Below are positions 35,187-44,735 of a stretch of DNA of 64,000 bases, piece after piece (the stretch's first letter is position 1; the number at the start of each line of letters is the position of its first letter). This DNA is from Deltaproteobacteria bacterium (GTDB lineage Bacteria; Myxococcota_A; UBA9160; UBA4427). Position numbers and translations under genes: made by a program. Where the stretch lies: positions 1 through 64,000 of the forward strand of contig JAJDAO010000009.1 of assembly GCA_029261835.1 (NCBI GenBank). Reading direction: 5' to 3'. The notes below the pieces were generated by a model. That model searched no databases. It had not been told where the DNA came from and saw only the letters and a program-made list of their open reading frames with translations.

Positions 35187-36577
35187 GGCTCGGGCTCGCA
35201 ACCGTAGCGCCTGGGATCGATCTCGAAGGCCAAGCCGCTCAGCTTCTCACCATCTGCCCGGAGGGCTGCATTCTTGCGTGCGGTTTCGCGATAGAGGTGC
35301 AGCGAGTCAGCGTCATCGAGATCCTTCGTGTCGACGCCGAGGTGCTCGTGCAGCAGCTCGACGCGGAGTGCGCGCACGGTGGGGCCGTGCCAGAAGGAGG
35401 CGTTGAGCTCGGTGTCGCCCAGGAAGGAGCGATCCGCCACATTCGTTGAGCCGATGGTCGCCCAAGCGTCGTCCACCAGCGCGATCTTGGCGTGGACGTA
35501 GATGTCGTGGTATCGGCCGGGGCCGGCGTTGGAGGCGATGCCCGCCAGGCAGAAGTCTTCGAAGCGCGCGAGTGCGTGGAGCGGCTCGAAGAAGGTTGCG
35601 AGAGCGGGGTTGCGGCGGGCGGCAAGGAAGGCCGGATGCGCGTCGGCGGGGACGAGGAAGACCACTGCGACGCCACGCTCCAACGCAGCGTCGAGTCGTT
35701 CGATGACGCGCGGCGAGGCAATCACCTGATCTTCGAAATAGATCGAGCGGCGCGCGGCGTCGATGGCTGCCAGGTACTGATCGAGCACGGATGATTCGCC
35801 CCGCGCGATGGCGAACGCGCGCCCGCCCGGCGTCGGGTGCTGCGACGCGTATGTGTCTGGGCGGACGGTTCGCGTGACTTGAACGGGCACTTCGCCTCGC
35901 TCCGGTGAGACGCGGGTCGGGAAGAGGAGGTCATCGCAAGCCCCCGCCCGCGGCCAGGCTCCGTCCTCACTCATCCGCTCGCTCGCCTCATTCCATCGCT
36001 GCACGAAGTTGTGATGGACATCGCTGGCTGCCGGCCCGTGCAGCTCGAGGTAGACGTCGTGGATATTCCCGGACTCGCGCGGTGGGTGTCCCGGAGAAAC
36101 GGCGGAGGCGGGGTCGAGGTTGATACCGCCGACGAAGGCCACCTCTTCGTTCGCGGCGGCGTCGATCAGCCAGCTCTTCTGGTGGTGGCAGAGTTCGCCG
36201 GGCAGTACGTCCCAGCGTGCGAGGAATCGCGAACCACGCTCTGCGAGCATGGCTCGCTGCGCCTCAGTACCCGGGAAGTGCACGCCGGGTTCTTCCTCCT
36301 CCTGCTGCGACGAACGCCAGAAGAGCACGCGGACATCGAGCCCGCGCGCGACGGCGGCGTCGAGCACGTCGAAGATGCTCCCCCGGCCGTCGGGCATTTC
36401 GAAGCCCTCCTTGAGGAACGCCACAGTGACCCATACGCTGCGTCGCGCGCTCTCGACGGCCCGACAGATCGTCCGAAAGGCGGGCTCTCCATCGACCAGC
36501 GGTCGCAGCTGGTTTCCAGCTCGCAGGGGATAGCTCCCGCTCTCAACGTGGGGAATATGGGCAGCCTCTCGCTTCAT
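35183..36577 (-). CDS. phospholipase D/cardiolipin-synthase-like protein
   Basis: Two HKD half-sites are intact: HHQKSWLID followed by AFVGGINLD, and [20 protein letters not shown]. Together they form one PLD active site that transfers or hydrolyses phosphatidyl groups. There is no transmembrane N-terminus of the ClsA kind; 464 residues from ATG 36577 places it nearer ClsB/PLD-type enzymes. The frame is open to 36847, but that part overlaps the upstream CHAT gene and is rich in Arg/Pro. It follows the CHAT gene after 38 bp on the same strand, so co-expression is likely. Confidence 0.8.
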   Translation of the reverse strand: MKREAAHIPHVESGSYPLRAGNQLRPLVDGEPAFRTICRAVESARRSVWVTVAFLKEGFEMPDGRGSIFDVLDAAVARGLDVRVLFWRSSQQEEEEPGVHFPGTEAQRAMLAERGSRFLARWDVLPGELCHHQKSWLIDAAANEEVAFVGGINLDPASAVSPGHPPRESGNIHDVYLELHGPAASDVHHNFVQRWNEASERMSEDGAWPRAGACDDLLFPTRVSPERGEVPVQVTRTVRPDTYASQHPTPGGRAFAIARGESSVLDQYLAAIDAARRSIYFEDQVIASPRVIERLDAALERGVAVVFLVPADAHPAFLAARRNPALATFFEPLHALARFEDFCLAGIASNAGPGRYHDIYVHAKIALVDDAWATIGSTNVADRSFLGDTELNASFWHGPTVRALRVELLHEHLGVDTKDLDDADSLHLYRETARKNAALRADGEKLSGLAFEIDPRRYGCEPEP

Positions 36578-36615
36578 AGCGGTCACAGCGGTCTCCGTCT
36601 TCGGCGCAGCTGCGC

Positions 36616-39168
36616 TCAGCCTCCAACCAGGATGAACGCGGCCCAGTAGAATGGGTGACGTCGGTCGCTCGACCGGGCGCGGTCCCCCTTGACGCGAAGA
36701 CCCCGCGCGGCGCCTCCGGCGCTTCCGGCCTCTCGCATCAGGTCGAGCTTGGCCTTGCGGAGCGCGTCGGGTGGCTCGGTGCCCGATCGAAGGTACTGGT
36801 AGAAGGCGACCATCAGCGCCTCGGTCGCCTTCGAATCGACCGACCACAAGGACACGAGCACGTTGCGGCTTCCCGCCACGAGGAAGGCGCGGCTCATTCC
36901 CATCACGCCCTCACCTGTGACGAATTCGCCGCTGCCCGTCTTGCAAGCCGACAGGATCGTGAGGTCCGAGTTCAGCCGAAGCGCCGACGCCTCGCTGGCC
37001 GTGAGGAAGCCATCCTGGCCCGGCTCCTCGGACAAGACGAGTGCCGGCTCGGAGACACCCGGAAGCTCACCGCCGAGAATGCCGTGTGTCGCCATGTGGA
37101 CGAACTGAAAAGAGCGAAGGTCCGCCGCCTTGACGCGAGATTCGCTTGCCTGCTGCCCGAGGACCATGTCGACGTTCTGTTCGTCGAAGAGCTTGGCAAT
37201 TGCGAGAACCTCGCTTCGCGTCTCGGGCAACGGTGTGAAGTAATTCAGGTACGAGTTCCCTCTCGAGACTGCCCGAAGGGCCGAATCCGACAGGGCCCCC
37301 ACCTGATATGTCTCGCGGTAGCGCGGGTCCGCCAACGCGAAGAGAGAGTTCGTCGGCGATCGTGCGGGCTCAGCGCGGTCTCGGAACATCAGTCGCAGGG
37401 ACGCAGCCACCCGGATGGTGCGTCGCTCGATCAGGGGACGCCCGCGCGCCTCGGGCTCGCTGAGCAGATCGAACGGGATCAGATTCATCGCGCCATCGGG
37501 TAGCACGATGATCGTCGGCTGAGCGCGAAGCAGTGACGAGACGGGATCGATGAGCGTGCGACTGACCTCTACGAGACGTCGCTCCAGCTCGTCCCTCTGG
37601 CTGTCGGGGCTCGCCAGGTCATTCGCCAGCTGCTTCATCTGCAGACGGAATCCGCTGGCATCGTGGGGGACCACACGTGCCAACCAGCGCTCACGGCTGA
37701 ACGCCAGCACGACGATCTCACGCTCCGTCACGATGTAGTCGAGTACGACCGCGTGCGGCTCCAATGTTCCCATCAGCTCGCCGAGCCGCTCGAGCGCGAG
37801 CATCGGCTCGGTCTCCGGGTCCACCAGCTCTCCGAGCTGGCGGCCGCGTATCAGCTCCGATGCCTGGAGCGCCGCCAAGAAGTCCTGCCGGTTCTTCCCG
37901 CTCGCCGCACGCTTGGCGTAGCAGCGGATCAGCCCCCAGTAAGACCGCCTCGAAACGCTGCGGAAGAACGTTGCCCGCTGGGCGACGGAGTAGCTCGATC
38001 GCGTCTTCTCGATCGAGTCGATGCTGAGCCGATACGATTCGATCGCACGATCGAGCTCGCCGAGTCCCTCATAGGCCTCGGCCATCAGCCGATGAAGCGA
38101 AGCGCCTGCGGATCCAGGTGTCTGCCTCAGGCAGTCCTCGAATAGCGCCGCCGCCTCGGTGAATCGGCCGGCCCGCAGCCGGACGGACGCACGGCTGCAG
38201 AGAACGTCTCTTCGTATCAGAGCCGCGACCTGTGGCTTGCGTCGCGCGACCTTCTCCGATTCTTCTATTGCGCGTGTCATGAACCGCTCGGCGTTTTCGA
38301 AATCGCCCGCGATGGCGAGATAGTTCGCGACCGCCGCATATCCGGAGTGCACGTAGGTCAGATGCGTGTGATAGATGGGGCGGGCGATCTTCCAGAGATC
38401 GAGAATCTCTTGGGCTCGGCCCGGCTCCGCGATGTCGTCCATCTTCTTCTTGAGCAGCCCGGCGTAGTTGATCCAGGGCTGGCCGCTGGCCGGGCGCAGG
38501 CCGAGCACGAAGTAGCGGCGTGCGATCTTCAGGGCCTCATCCCGGTGGTGACGTTCGAGCGCGAGCTCACCCATATCGCCATAGGCGCTCGCGACCGCAT
38601 CGTGAGACATCAGCAATGAGTAGCGGTCATCGGGATCGCTGGACTTCGCCCAGTAGTCGAGGTTGCGCAGGAGGTGTGGAATGGCGAGACCGTTACGCCC
38701 GCTATTCGAGAAATAGATGGCGACGCGCTGCTCGAGCTCGGCCCGCAGCCACGACAGCCAGTCCGAGTCGTAGTGCGCTTTCGAGACGCCCACCGCCAGA
38801 CGCTGGGCCTCAGCGTGATACGTCCCCGCTTCGTCGTCGAGTTCCGGCGTGGCATCGTACAAGTCCACATAGTCCGAGAGCGCATCGAGCGCCAACATGA
38901 TGACCGAGATCCGCAGCCCCGCTGGCCGCTGGAACTCCGAGACACCCCGGCGTGCCGCAGTCAGCCGCTCCGCCCAGTTCTGATCGGCCTCCCAACCCGC
39001 GAGTTCGTCACGCCAGCTCGCCACGGCGTCGCCCTGAGCCGGCGAGCCGGGCTGTCCCAGCGGACCCTCTACGAGGCCGCCAGCGGAGCCCCCGATACTC
39101 GACGCGCAGCCTGTGAGGAGAAGAACGGCCAGCCATGACGCGACACGCGCCTGCGTACTCGGAGTCAC
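36616..39168 (-). CDS. TPR/CHAT-domain lipoprotein (caspase-like peptidase)
   Basis: The start is a GTG at 39168 that overlaps the upstream stop in GTGA and begins directly at a lipoprotein signal ([20 protein letters not shown], lipobox LTGC); the open frame to 39324 is ignored. Residues of about 90-440 form helical, TPR-like repeats ([35 protein letters not shown]). The C-terminal CHAT domain, a clan CD caspase-type fold, has the catalytic His in [12 protein letters not shown] (near residue 690) and Cys in [12 protein letters not shown] (near 740), then [17 protein letters not shown]. It should be a periplasm-facing lipoprotein. Function may be signal-activated proteolysis. Confidence 0.85.
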   Translation of the reverse strand: MTPSTQARVASWLAVLLLTGCASSIGGSAGGLVEGPLGQPGSPAQGDAVASWRDELAGWEADQNWAERLTAARRGVSEFQRPAGLRISVIMLALDALSDYVDLYDATPELDDEAGTYHAEAQRLAVGVSKAHYDSDWLSWLRAELEQRVAIYFSNSGRNGLAIPHLLRNLDYWAKSSDPDDRYSLLMSHDAVASAYGDMGELALERHHRDEALKIARRYFVLGLRPASGQPWINYAGLLKKKMDDIAEPGRAQEILDLWKIARPIYHTHLTYVHSGYAAVANYLAIAGDFENAERFMTRAIEESEKVARRKPQVAALIRRDVLCSRASVRLRAGRFTEAAALFEDCLRQTPGSAGASLHRLMAEAYEGLGELDRAIESYRLSIDSIEKTRSSYSVAQRATFFRSVSRRSYWGLIRCYAKRAASGKNRQDFLAALQASELIRGRQLGELVDPETEPMLALERLGELMGTLEPHAVVLDYIVTEREIVVLAFSRERWLARVVPHDASGFRLQMKQLANDLASPDSQRDELERRLVEVSRTLIDPVSSLLRAQPTIIVLPDGAMNLIPFDLLSEPEARGRPLIERRTIRVAASLRLMFRDRAEPARSPTNSLFALADPRYRETYQVGALSDSALRAVSRGNSYLNYFTPLPETRSEVLAIAKLFDEQNVDMVLGQQASESRVKAADLRSFQFVHMATHGILGGELPGVSEPALVLSEEPGQDGFLTASEASALRLNSDLTILSACKTGSGEFVTGEGVMGMSRAFLVAGSRNVLVSLWSVDSKATEALMVAFYQYLRSGTEPPDALRKAKLDLMREAGSAGGAARGLRVKGDRARSSDRRHPFYWAAFILVGG

Positions 39169-39857
39169 TGCGCGGCTGACTGGGGTTCGACTCCCGCCTC
39201 TTGGGCGCACGAAACCCCCCAGCTTGCCCCGATCGAGCTGGCATGCTGGTAGTGCTCGACGATCTCTTCTGCGCACGCTTGCTCGAGGCGGTCGATCAGC
39301 GAAGCGCGATCGCGTTGCAGGCAAGCCAGAAACGCGCCGCGCTGCTCCGTCGTCGGACTCCAGCGGTCAACGACGGTCGTTGTACTCTTCTCCACCGTGT
39401 CGATGAAGGCGGCGCGTCTTTCCGCTCCCCAAGCACTCCAGTCGGGGCAGAACGCGCGCGCCATCGCCTCCATGCCGGGCGCCCAGCGTGGGTCGAGATT
39501 GCCGGTCTGGGCCATGTCGGCACAGACCTTGATCCGCTCGCCCGCCGGAGCAACCGCCTCTTCGACGGTGCTGGCGCCCGCCAGGCACGCTTGAGAGATC
39601 TTCTGGGCGAGTGGGCCGCGCGTGTCTGACATGCACTGCCGGAAGGTCGTTCGCTGCTTCGGCGACCAGTTCAGCGCCGGATTGCTCTCGAACGACTCCA
39701 CCGACCCGCTGTCGACTTCGTCGATCCAGCTATTGTGCTCCGCAGTGCTCTGGCCGCGCCAGTCGTCGCAGAACACCTCTGTCTGTATACCGGCACAGCC
39801 GAGTGCCCAGATCCCAATGGCTGTGACCCAGGCCGCAGATCGAGTATGCGTCAGCAC
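39165..39857 (-). CDS. lipoprotein of unknown function, coupled to the CHAT gene
   Basis: Starting at GTG 39857 gives a clean lipoprotein signal with lipobox ALGC (WVTAIGIWALGCAG); the open frame reaches 39923. The mature part has several regularly spaced cysteines and two similar blocks, SPKQRTTFRQCMSDTRGPL and SPTTEQRGAFLACLQ..RASL, suggesting an internal duplication of a helical unit. No family is recognised. Its stop overlaps the GTG of the CHAT lipoprotein by four bases (GTGA), so the two are translationally coupled and may form a complex on the same membrane. Confidence 0.7.
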   Translation of the reverse strand: MLTHTRSAAWVTAIGIWALGCAGIQTEVFCDDWRGQSTAEHNSWIDEVDSGSVESFESNPALNWSPKQRTTFRQCMSDTRGPLAQKISQACLAGASTVEEAVAPAGERIKVCADMAQTGNLDPRWAPGMEAMARAFCPDWSAWGAERRAAFIDTVEKSTTTVVDRWSPTTEQRGAFLACLQRDRASLIDRLEQACAEEIVEHYQHASSIGASWGVSCAQEAGVEPQSAAQ

Positions 39858-39964
39858 GATTCGTCCCCCTCCCGGTGGCTTGCTTGAGCGCCAGCATACA
39901 CCCGACGGAACCGATTCAGTCAAGTGGCTGGGCGGTCTCTCGTGAGAGCGGCTCGGCGACCCGC

Positions 39965-40882
39965 CTACCCGCGGCTGGTCGTGTCGCCGTCGGCGCGAAT
40001 GACGTGTTCGCGTCGCGGCTGTTGGTCGGCCGGCGCCTGACTGTAGTCGCCGAACGGGCCGTCTCGGCCCTTGATTGCCTCCGCCACGCCCTGCGCCGCT
40101 GCCGTTTCGATGAAATCATCTGCCTCCGGCGTATTGCGCATGAAGCCGTCGAGTAGCGGGCCGAGTAGCTGCGTCGTCTTGAGCCCCATGTTCTCGTAGG
40201 CCTGATTCACGATCAGCTTCATGGCGGCAAGCTGTGACAGTGGGATCTGCGCGAGCTCGAGTGCTCTCGAGCGCACCGTCTCCTCGAGCTGCTCGAACGG
40301 GACGGCGGCATTGATGAGTCCGATCTCGGCGGCTTCACTGCCGGACAGCGGCTTGCCCGTGAGGGCAAACTCCTTGGCGCGCGTGAGGCCCAGCCGATAG
40401 AGCCACATTCCGGTCAGGTAGCAGCCCCACATGCGCGAGTACGGCGTGCCGATCCGGGCATCCTCGGCGGCGATCACGAGATCGGCACAAAGAGCCATGT
40501 CCGAGGCGCCGCCGACGCACCAGCCATGCACCTGTGCGATGACGGGCTTGGGGCTCTGCCACAGGCTCATGAACTTGGGGACCGGTCCGGTGAACTGGCT
40601 CGTGACGGTGATCATGTCCTTGCCCGGGTCCCAACGACCATTGGTCGAGAGCTCCGGTCCCCAGTGCTCGAGCCCGCCGGAAAAGTCGAAGCCTCCGCAG
40701 AAGGCGCGGCCCGCTCCGCGCAGCACGATGACGCGAACTTCGGGGTCGCGGTTGGCGGCAGCGACCGCCTGCTCGAGCTCCTCCGGCATCGGCGGAACGA
40801 TCGTGTTGAGACGCTCCGGCCGGTTCAGCGTGATCGTGCCAACCGGGCCGTCACTGGCGTAGAGCACTGTCTCGAACTCCAT
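39965..40882 (-). CDS. enoyl-CoA hydratase/isomerase (crotonase family)
   Basis: The CoA-binding oxyanion-hole region reads RGAGRAFCGGFDFSGG and the second half-site VHGWCVGGASDMALCADLVIAAEDA. The usual catalytic Glu of hydratases (in the AKE motif) aligns near TPYSRMWGCYLTG, where it is not obvious, so the reaction may not be simple hydration. The roughly 40-residue hydrophilic tail is long. It is divergent from the tetR gene across a region with a TetR-like operator and is probably controlled by it. Confidence 0.83.
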   Translation of the reverse strand: MEFETVLYASDGPVGTITLNRPERLNTIVPPMPEELEQAVAAANRDPEVRVIVLRGAGRAFCGGFDFSGGLEHWGPELSTNGRWDPGKDMITVTSQFTGPVPKFMSLWQSPKPVIAQVHGWCVGGASDMALCADLVIAAEDARIGTPYSRMWGCYLTGMWLYRLGLTRAKEFALTGKPLSGSEAAEIGLINAAVPFEQLEETVRSRALELAQIPLSQLAAMKLIVNQAYENMGLKTTQLLGPLLDGFMRNTPEADDFIETAAAQGVAEAIKGRDGPFGDYSQAPADQQPRREHVIRADGDTTSRG

Positions 40883-40949
40883 TTGGCCACTCCATCTTGT
40901 CGTTGGGGGGTGTCATCGCGTGAGCCGGGCGCAACCCACGAGCGAAAGG

Positions 40950-40978
40950 TTGACATAGTAAAGTCAATTCACTTTAGT
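40950..40978 (+). promoter_or_regulatory. tetR promoter with embedded palindromic operator
   Basis: TTGACA at 40950-40955, a 17-bp spacer, then TTTAGT at 40973-40978 (4/6 match). Within it, 40959-40976 reads TAAAGT-CAATTC-ACTTTA, an inverted repeat of two perfect 6-bp arms around a near-symmetric centre. It lies between the divergent crotonase and tetR genes and covers the core promoter, as expected for an autoregulatory TetR-family operator. Confidence 0.65.
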
Positions 40979-41073
40979 TTCGCAAGCTGGATTCCGCCCT
41001 GGGCGCGACGACGCGAAGAGGCTCGCGCGCTCCCTCGGCCAAGAGAAGAGAGGGGAAGGCGCTGCACGACCTC

Positions 41074-41175
41074 ATGTACGCGCCGCATTTCTACGAGGGC
41101 GCCGATCTCATCCCGGACCGGCACCGCACGCGCCTCGCGCGAGAGAGGCCAGGCGATGGCGAAGGCATCGACTGA
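41074..41175 (+). CDS. possible 33-codon upstream ORF in the tetR leader
   Basis: ATG 41074 opens a frame beginning MYAPHFYEGADLIPDRHR and ending at TGA 41173-41175, overlapping the tetR start by 20 bases in another frame. Its third codon positions are almost all G or C, as in the real genes here. It could be a regulatory leader peptide or the last fragment of a lost gene. No family is recognised. Confidence 0.3.
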   Translation: MYAPHFYEGADLIPDRHRTRLARERPGDGEGID

Positions 41176-41848
41176 AAGGCTCGATACGGATCGCCCGGTC
41201 GACGCGATCGACCGGGCCAGAGAGCCCCGCACCCCGCGTGGTCTCGCCACCCGGAGGCGTCTGCTCGAAGCGGCTCGCAGCGAGCTGATCGAGCGGCGCG
41301 GTGTGCTCGAGGTGGAGAGTGTGGTGGGCCGCGTCGGCGTTTCGGTGGGGCTCATCTACCGGCACTTCGGCTCCAAGGCCGGCCTCGTCAGCGCCGTTGT
41401 GCAAGCTTTCTACAAGCGCTTCGAAGATGATGTCATCACTTCGAATCCCGCGCCCAGCGCCGACTGGGCCACGCGCGAGCATGCGCGTACCCTGCGCGCT
41501 GTGGCCTTCCATTACGAAGATCCGCTCGCGCCCGTGGTGCTAGCGAGGTTGCACTCGCAGCCGGCCGTGGCCGCGCTCGAGGCACGTCAGCTCGACGCCC
41601 ATATCGAGCTGGCGGCTGAGAACGTGGCGCACGGACAGGCGGTTGGCTTGGTTCCGGCGGATGTCGATCCCCGTCTCGCGGCCGCGATGGTGCTCGGCGG
41701 CTTGCGGCGTGTCCTTGTCAGCGCCATGGGGAGAGAGCCGCGTCCTTCACAGGAGCGCGTTGGCCGCGAGCTGTGGCGGTTCGTGGCTGCCATCTTGGGC
41801 TTGAGTCAGGCTGACGACTCATCTAGGGGGGATCGCCGTGGGGCTTGA
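41156..41848 (+). CDS. TetR-family transcriptional regulator
   Basis: The N-terminal helix-turn-helix is standard: GLATRRRLLEAARSELIERRG, then VVGRVGVSVGLIYRHFGSKAGLVSAV. The C-terminal ligand domain is all-helical and variable. The frame is open far upstream to 40526, but ATG 41156 is the only start that gives a normal 230-residue TetR protein. It is followed with an 11-bp overlap by an SDR gene, then the B12-mutase genes, so it likely controls this acyl-CoA region and the divergent crotonase. Confidence 0.88.
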   Translation: MAKASTERLDTDRPVDAIDRAREPRTPRGLATRRRLLEAARSELIERRGVLEVESVVGRVGVSVGLIYRHFGSKAGLVSAVVQAFYKRFEDDVITSNPAPSADWATREHARTLRAVAFHYEDPLAPVVLARLHSQPAVAALEARQLDAHIELAAENVAHGQAVGLVPADVDPRLAAAMVLGGLRRVLVSAMGREPRPSQERVGRELWRFVAAILGLSQADDSSRGDRRGA

Positions 41849-42626
41849 AGGACGTACCGCTCTGGTGACGGGTGCCGCTCGCGGCATCGGGCGCGCAACG
41901 GCGCGCGTGCTGGCGGAGGCCGGGGCCCGCGTGGCGGTGGCCGACCGCGACGTCGCGGTCGAGGAGACGGCGGAGAGCCTGCGAAGCCAGGGGCACGAGG
42001 TGGCGGCCGTCACCTTCGACGTCGCGTCGCCCGACGGGGCTCGGGCTGGCGTGTCGCGGGTGCGCGAGGTGCTCGGCGATGTCGATGTGCTGGTCAGCAA
42101 CGCGGGCATCGTCGATCACATCGCACCGCTGGTCCGAATGCAGCGCGAGCGTTGGGCGACGGAGCTGGACGTCAACCTGGGCGGTGCCTTCCACCTGTTG
42201 CAGGCAGTCCTGCCCGTAATGGTCGAACGGCGTTGGGGGCGCATCGTCGTGATCTCTTCCGTCGCGGCGCCCGGTGGGCTCTACCGTCAGGCGGGCTACG
42301 CGGCGAGCAAGGCTGGCCTGCTCGGTCTGGCCAAGACCGTCACGCTCGAGCACGCTCGCGATGGGATCACCTGCAACGCCGTGTTGCCAGGTCTGATCGA
42401 GACGGAAACAGTGGCCGCGATGCCCGAGGAGATCCGCTCCGCCGCGATCGCCGGCACGCCTGCCCGTCGCCTCGGACGCATGGAGGAAGTGGCAAAGCTC
42501 ATCGCCTTTCTCGCCTCGGATGGTGCGGGCTATATCAACGGCGCCGAGATTCGGATCGACGGTGGCTTCAGCCTCAATACCGCGGCGCTCGGAAGCCGCC
42601 GAGAAGTGCGCGGTTCGAGTCAGTGA
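41838..42626 (+). CDS. SDR-family 3-oxoacyl reductase-like dehydrogenase
   Basis: Cofactor motif LVTGAARGIGRATARVLAEAG, VLVSNAGIVDH, active-site Ser in VVISSVAAPGG and Tyr/Lys in AGYAASKAGLLGLAK, and a FabG-like C-terminus (YINGAEIRIDGGFSL). The start is GTG 41838 with a strong purine run (AGGGGGG) just upstream. It overlaps tetR by 11 bp. In this setting it probably oxidises a hydroxyacyl-CoA or reduces a ketoacyl-CoA next to the mutase and crotonase steps. Confidence 0.87.
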   Translation: MGLEGRTALVTGAARGIGRATARVLAEAGARVAVADRDVAVEETAESLRSQGHEVAAVTFDVASPDGARAGVSRVREVLGDVDVLVSNAGIVDHIAPLVRMQRERWATELDVNLGGAFHLLQAVLPVMVERRWGRIVVISSVAAPGGLYRQAGYAASKAGLLGLAKTVTLEHARDGITCNAVLPGLIETETVAAMPEEIRSAAIAGTPARRLGRMEEVAKLIAFLASDGAGYINGAEIRIDGGFSLNTAALGSRREVRGSSQ

Positions 42627-42670
42627 TGCCCGCACGCGTGAGCTGAGTGAATGAACGGAGGTCGAAGCTG

Positions 42671-44275
42671 ATGGCGCAGCGATGCAGCCAGTCTCGCATA
42701 CCCGTCAAGCCGGTCTACGGCCCGGCAGACATGGTGGGCTGGAGCGACGAAGAGCGGCTCGGAGAGCCGGGCGCCTTTCCATACACGCGGGGCGCTCGCG
42801 CACACCCGGAGGAGCGAGGTGGTTGGATTCAGCGCGAGCTGTCCGGAGAGGGGGATGCCGCCCGTTCCAACGAACAATTCAAGTTTCTTCTCTCGAAAGG
42901 GCAGACCGGCATCGACGTGATCGGTGACACGCCCACCATGGGCTGCCTCGATCCCGACCACCCTTTCGCCGAGCATGCGGTTGGCACGCAGGGTGTTTCT
43001 CTCTGCTGCCTCGACGATTACCGCGAGCTGTACCGGGATCTCCCACTCGACGGCATAACCCTTTCGCATTCACTGCAGCCGGCCTTCGCTGTGGCGGGCC
43101 TCTACTGTGTGGCCGGGGAGCGCGGCATCTCGCCCGCCGTGCTCCGAGGATCGGTCCTCCAGGTACCGTACTACTGCGAAGACACCGGCTATGCCCTCCA
43201 CATGCCATTCGATCTGCGACTGCGTTTGGCGGTCGACTCGATCGCGTTCTGCAGCGAGCAGATGCCCAGGTTCCACGCCTTTCTCGAAGACACCTACTAC
43301 ATCAGCGATGGAGGACTCGACGCCATCGAGGAGATGTCCCTCGGCTTCGTCGAGATCCGCGGTATCGTGCGCGCGCTGTTGGCGCGAGGCGTCGCAATCG
43401 ATTCATTCGCTCCGCGAATCGCGATCTTGGTGAACTGCCGGATGGACTTCTTCGAAGAGATCGCCAAGATCCGGGCCACCCGCCGTCTCTTCGCGCGTAT
43501 GATGCGAGACGACTTCGGCGCTCGCGATGCCAGGTCGCTGGCAGTCAACATCGCCGCCCACACCTCGGGTTTGTCGCTGACCGCTCAGCAGCCCGCGAAC
43601 AACATCGTGCGCGGGGCCACCCAGGCGTTGGCGCTTGCGCTGGCGGGCGCCCAGGCGATCGAGGTCTCGACCTTCGACGAGGGGTTTCGGATTCCGAGTC
43701 CCGAGGCGCATCTGGTCGGACTCCGGACACAGCAGGTCATTCAGCTCGAGTCCGGTGCGACCCGCGTGGCGGATCCGCTCGGAGGCTCGTACTACGTGGA
43801 ATCGCTCACCGACGAGATGGAGAAGCGCATCTGGGAGCGCGTGCTCCACATCGAAGCGGCGGGCGAGCCGCGCCAACTCTGCGAGAGCGGTTGGTTCAGG
43901 CGCGTATTTCAGGAGGCAATGGAGCGCCACGCTCGAGAGCTCGGCGATGGCACGCTGCGCAAGGTCGGCACCAACGTGCACCAGGTTCCGGATCGTGAGG
44001 ATGTTCTCCTGCGAGACGTCGCGAGAGAGAAGATCGAGCCGTGCCGGGAGCGGATCGCGTGGCTGCGCGAATACCGTCAGCGGCGCGACGCAGGCCGCGT
44101 CAGCGCGAGCCTCCAAGCATTGCACGCCAGCGCAGAGGATCGCGCCAGCAATCTGATGCCGGCGATCGTCGAGGCGACGCAGGTCGGCGCCACGATGGGC
44201 GAGATGTCCGGGGTCCTGCGTATGGCCTATGGCGTGCCGGCTGATCCCTTCGGCATGCTCGAAGATCCGATCTGA
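42671..44275 (+). CDS. B12-dependent acyl-CoA mutase large subunit, divergent
   Basis: Related to the substrate-binding TIM-barrel part of methylmalonyl-CoA mutase, without its own B12 domain. Family motifs are GAFPYTRGARAH, FKFLLSKGQTGIDV, SFAPRIAILVN, DFFEEIAKIRATRRLFARMM, SLTAQQPANNIVRG and RVADPLGGSYYVESLTDEME. By-eye alignment puts Leu (RELSGEG) where methylmalonyl-CoA mutase has the substrate Tyr (RQYAGFG), and Tyr (TYYISDGG) where it has the catalytic His (GYHIREAG). The substrate is thus probably not methylmalonyl-CoA. GGAGG at 42657-42661 supports ATG 42671; the frame is open to 42647. The B12 subunit follows. Confidence 0.85.
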   Translation: MAQRCSQSRIPVKPVYGPADMVGWSDEERLGEPGAFPYTRGARAHPEERGGWIQRELSGEGDAARSNEQFKFLLSKGQTGIDVIGDTPTMGCLDPDHPFAEHAVGTQGVSLCCLDDYRELYRDLPLDGITLSHSLQPAFAVAGLYCVAGERGISPAVLRGSVLQVPYYCEDTGYALHMPFDLRLRLAVDSIAFCSEQMPRFHAFLEDTYYISDGGLDAIEEMSLGFVEIRGIVRALLARGVAIDSFAPRIAILVNCRMDFFEEIAKIRATRRLFARMMRDDFGARDARSLAVNIAAHTSGLSLTAQQPANNIVRGATQALALALAGAQAIEVSTFDEGFRIPSPEAHLVGLRTQQVIQLESGATRVADPLGGSYYVESLTDEMEKRIWERVLHIEAAGEPRQLCESGWFRRVFQEAMERHARELGDGTLRKVGTNVHQVPDREDVLLRDVAREKIEPCRERIAWLREYRQRRDAGRVSASLQALHASAEDRASNLMPAIVEATQVGATMGEMSGVLRMAYGVPADPFGMLEDPI

Positions 44276-44288
44276 GAGGAGACGCAAA

Positions 44289-44684
44289 GTGCGACCGATT
44301 CGAGTGCTCATCGGGATTCTGGGACTGGATCAGCACGAGGTAGGGGCCACCGTTGTAGCGCGGGCGCTTCGTGACGCCGGCATGGAAGTCGTCTACCTGG
44401 GCCGCTTCAATCTCCCGGCTGACATCGTGAAGGCCGCCGTCGAAGAGGGTGCGGATGTGATCGGCCTCTCATGTCATTCTTGGGAGTATCTCCACTACCT
44501 CGACACCCTCTTGGGCTTGCTGCGCGAACAGGAGCTGGACGTTCCGATCGTGGTTGGCGGCTCGGTGGTGACGGCGGAGGATGCGCGGGAGATCCAGGAC
44601 AAGGGCGTCGCTGCGGCTTTCGGACCCACCGCGGACAGTGCCGAGATCGTCGCGACGGTCGAGCGATTGGCTGGCCGGGACTGA
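44289..44684 (+). CDS. B12-binding small subunit of acyl-CoA mutase
   Basis: Stand-alone cobalamin-binding domain of 131 residues, starting at GTG 44289 with GAGGAG upstream. LGLDQHEVGATVVARAL contains the DxHxxG motif whose His coordinates cobalt, and VVGGSVVTAEDA is the second nucleotide-loop contact. The start PIRVLIGILGLDQHEVGA is as in MCM, ICM and HCM small subunits. It pairs with the large subunit 13 bp upstream, as in isobutyryl- and 2-hydroxyisobutyryl-CoA mutases. Confidence 0.92.
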   Translation: MRPIRVLIGILGLDQHEVGATVVARALRDAGMEVVYLGRFNLPADIVKAAVEEGADVIGLSCHSWEYLHYLDTLLGLLREQELDVPIVVGGSVVTAEDAREIQDKGVAAAFGPTADSAEIVATVERLAGRD

Positions 44685-44735
44685 TCCCACGCACAGAACA
44701 CTAGGCTAACGTCGAACCGACCAGGAGGAACGGAC

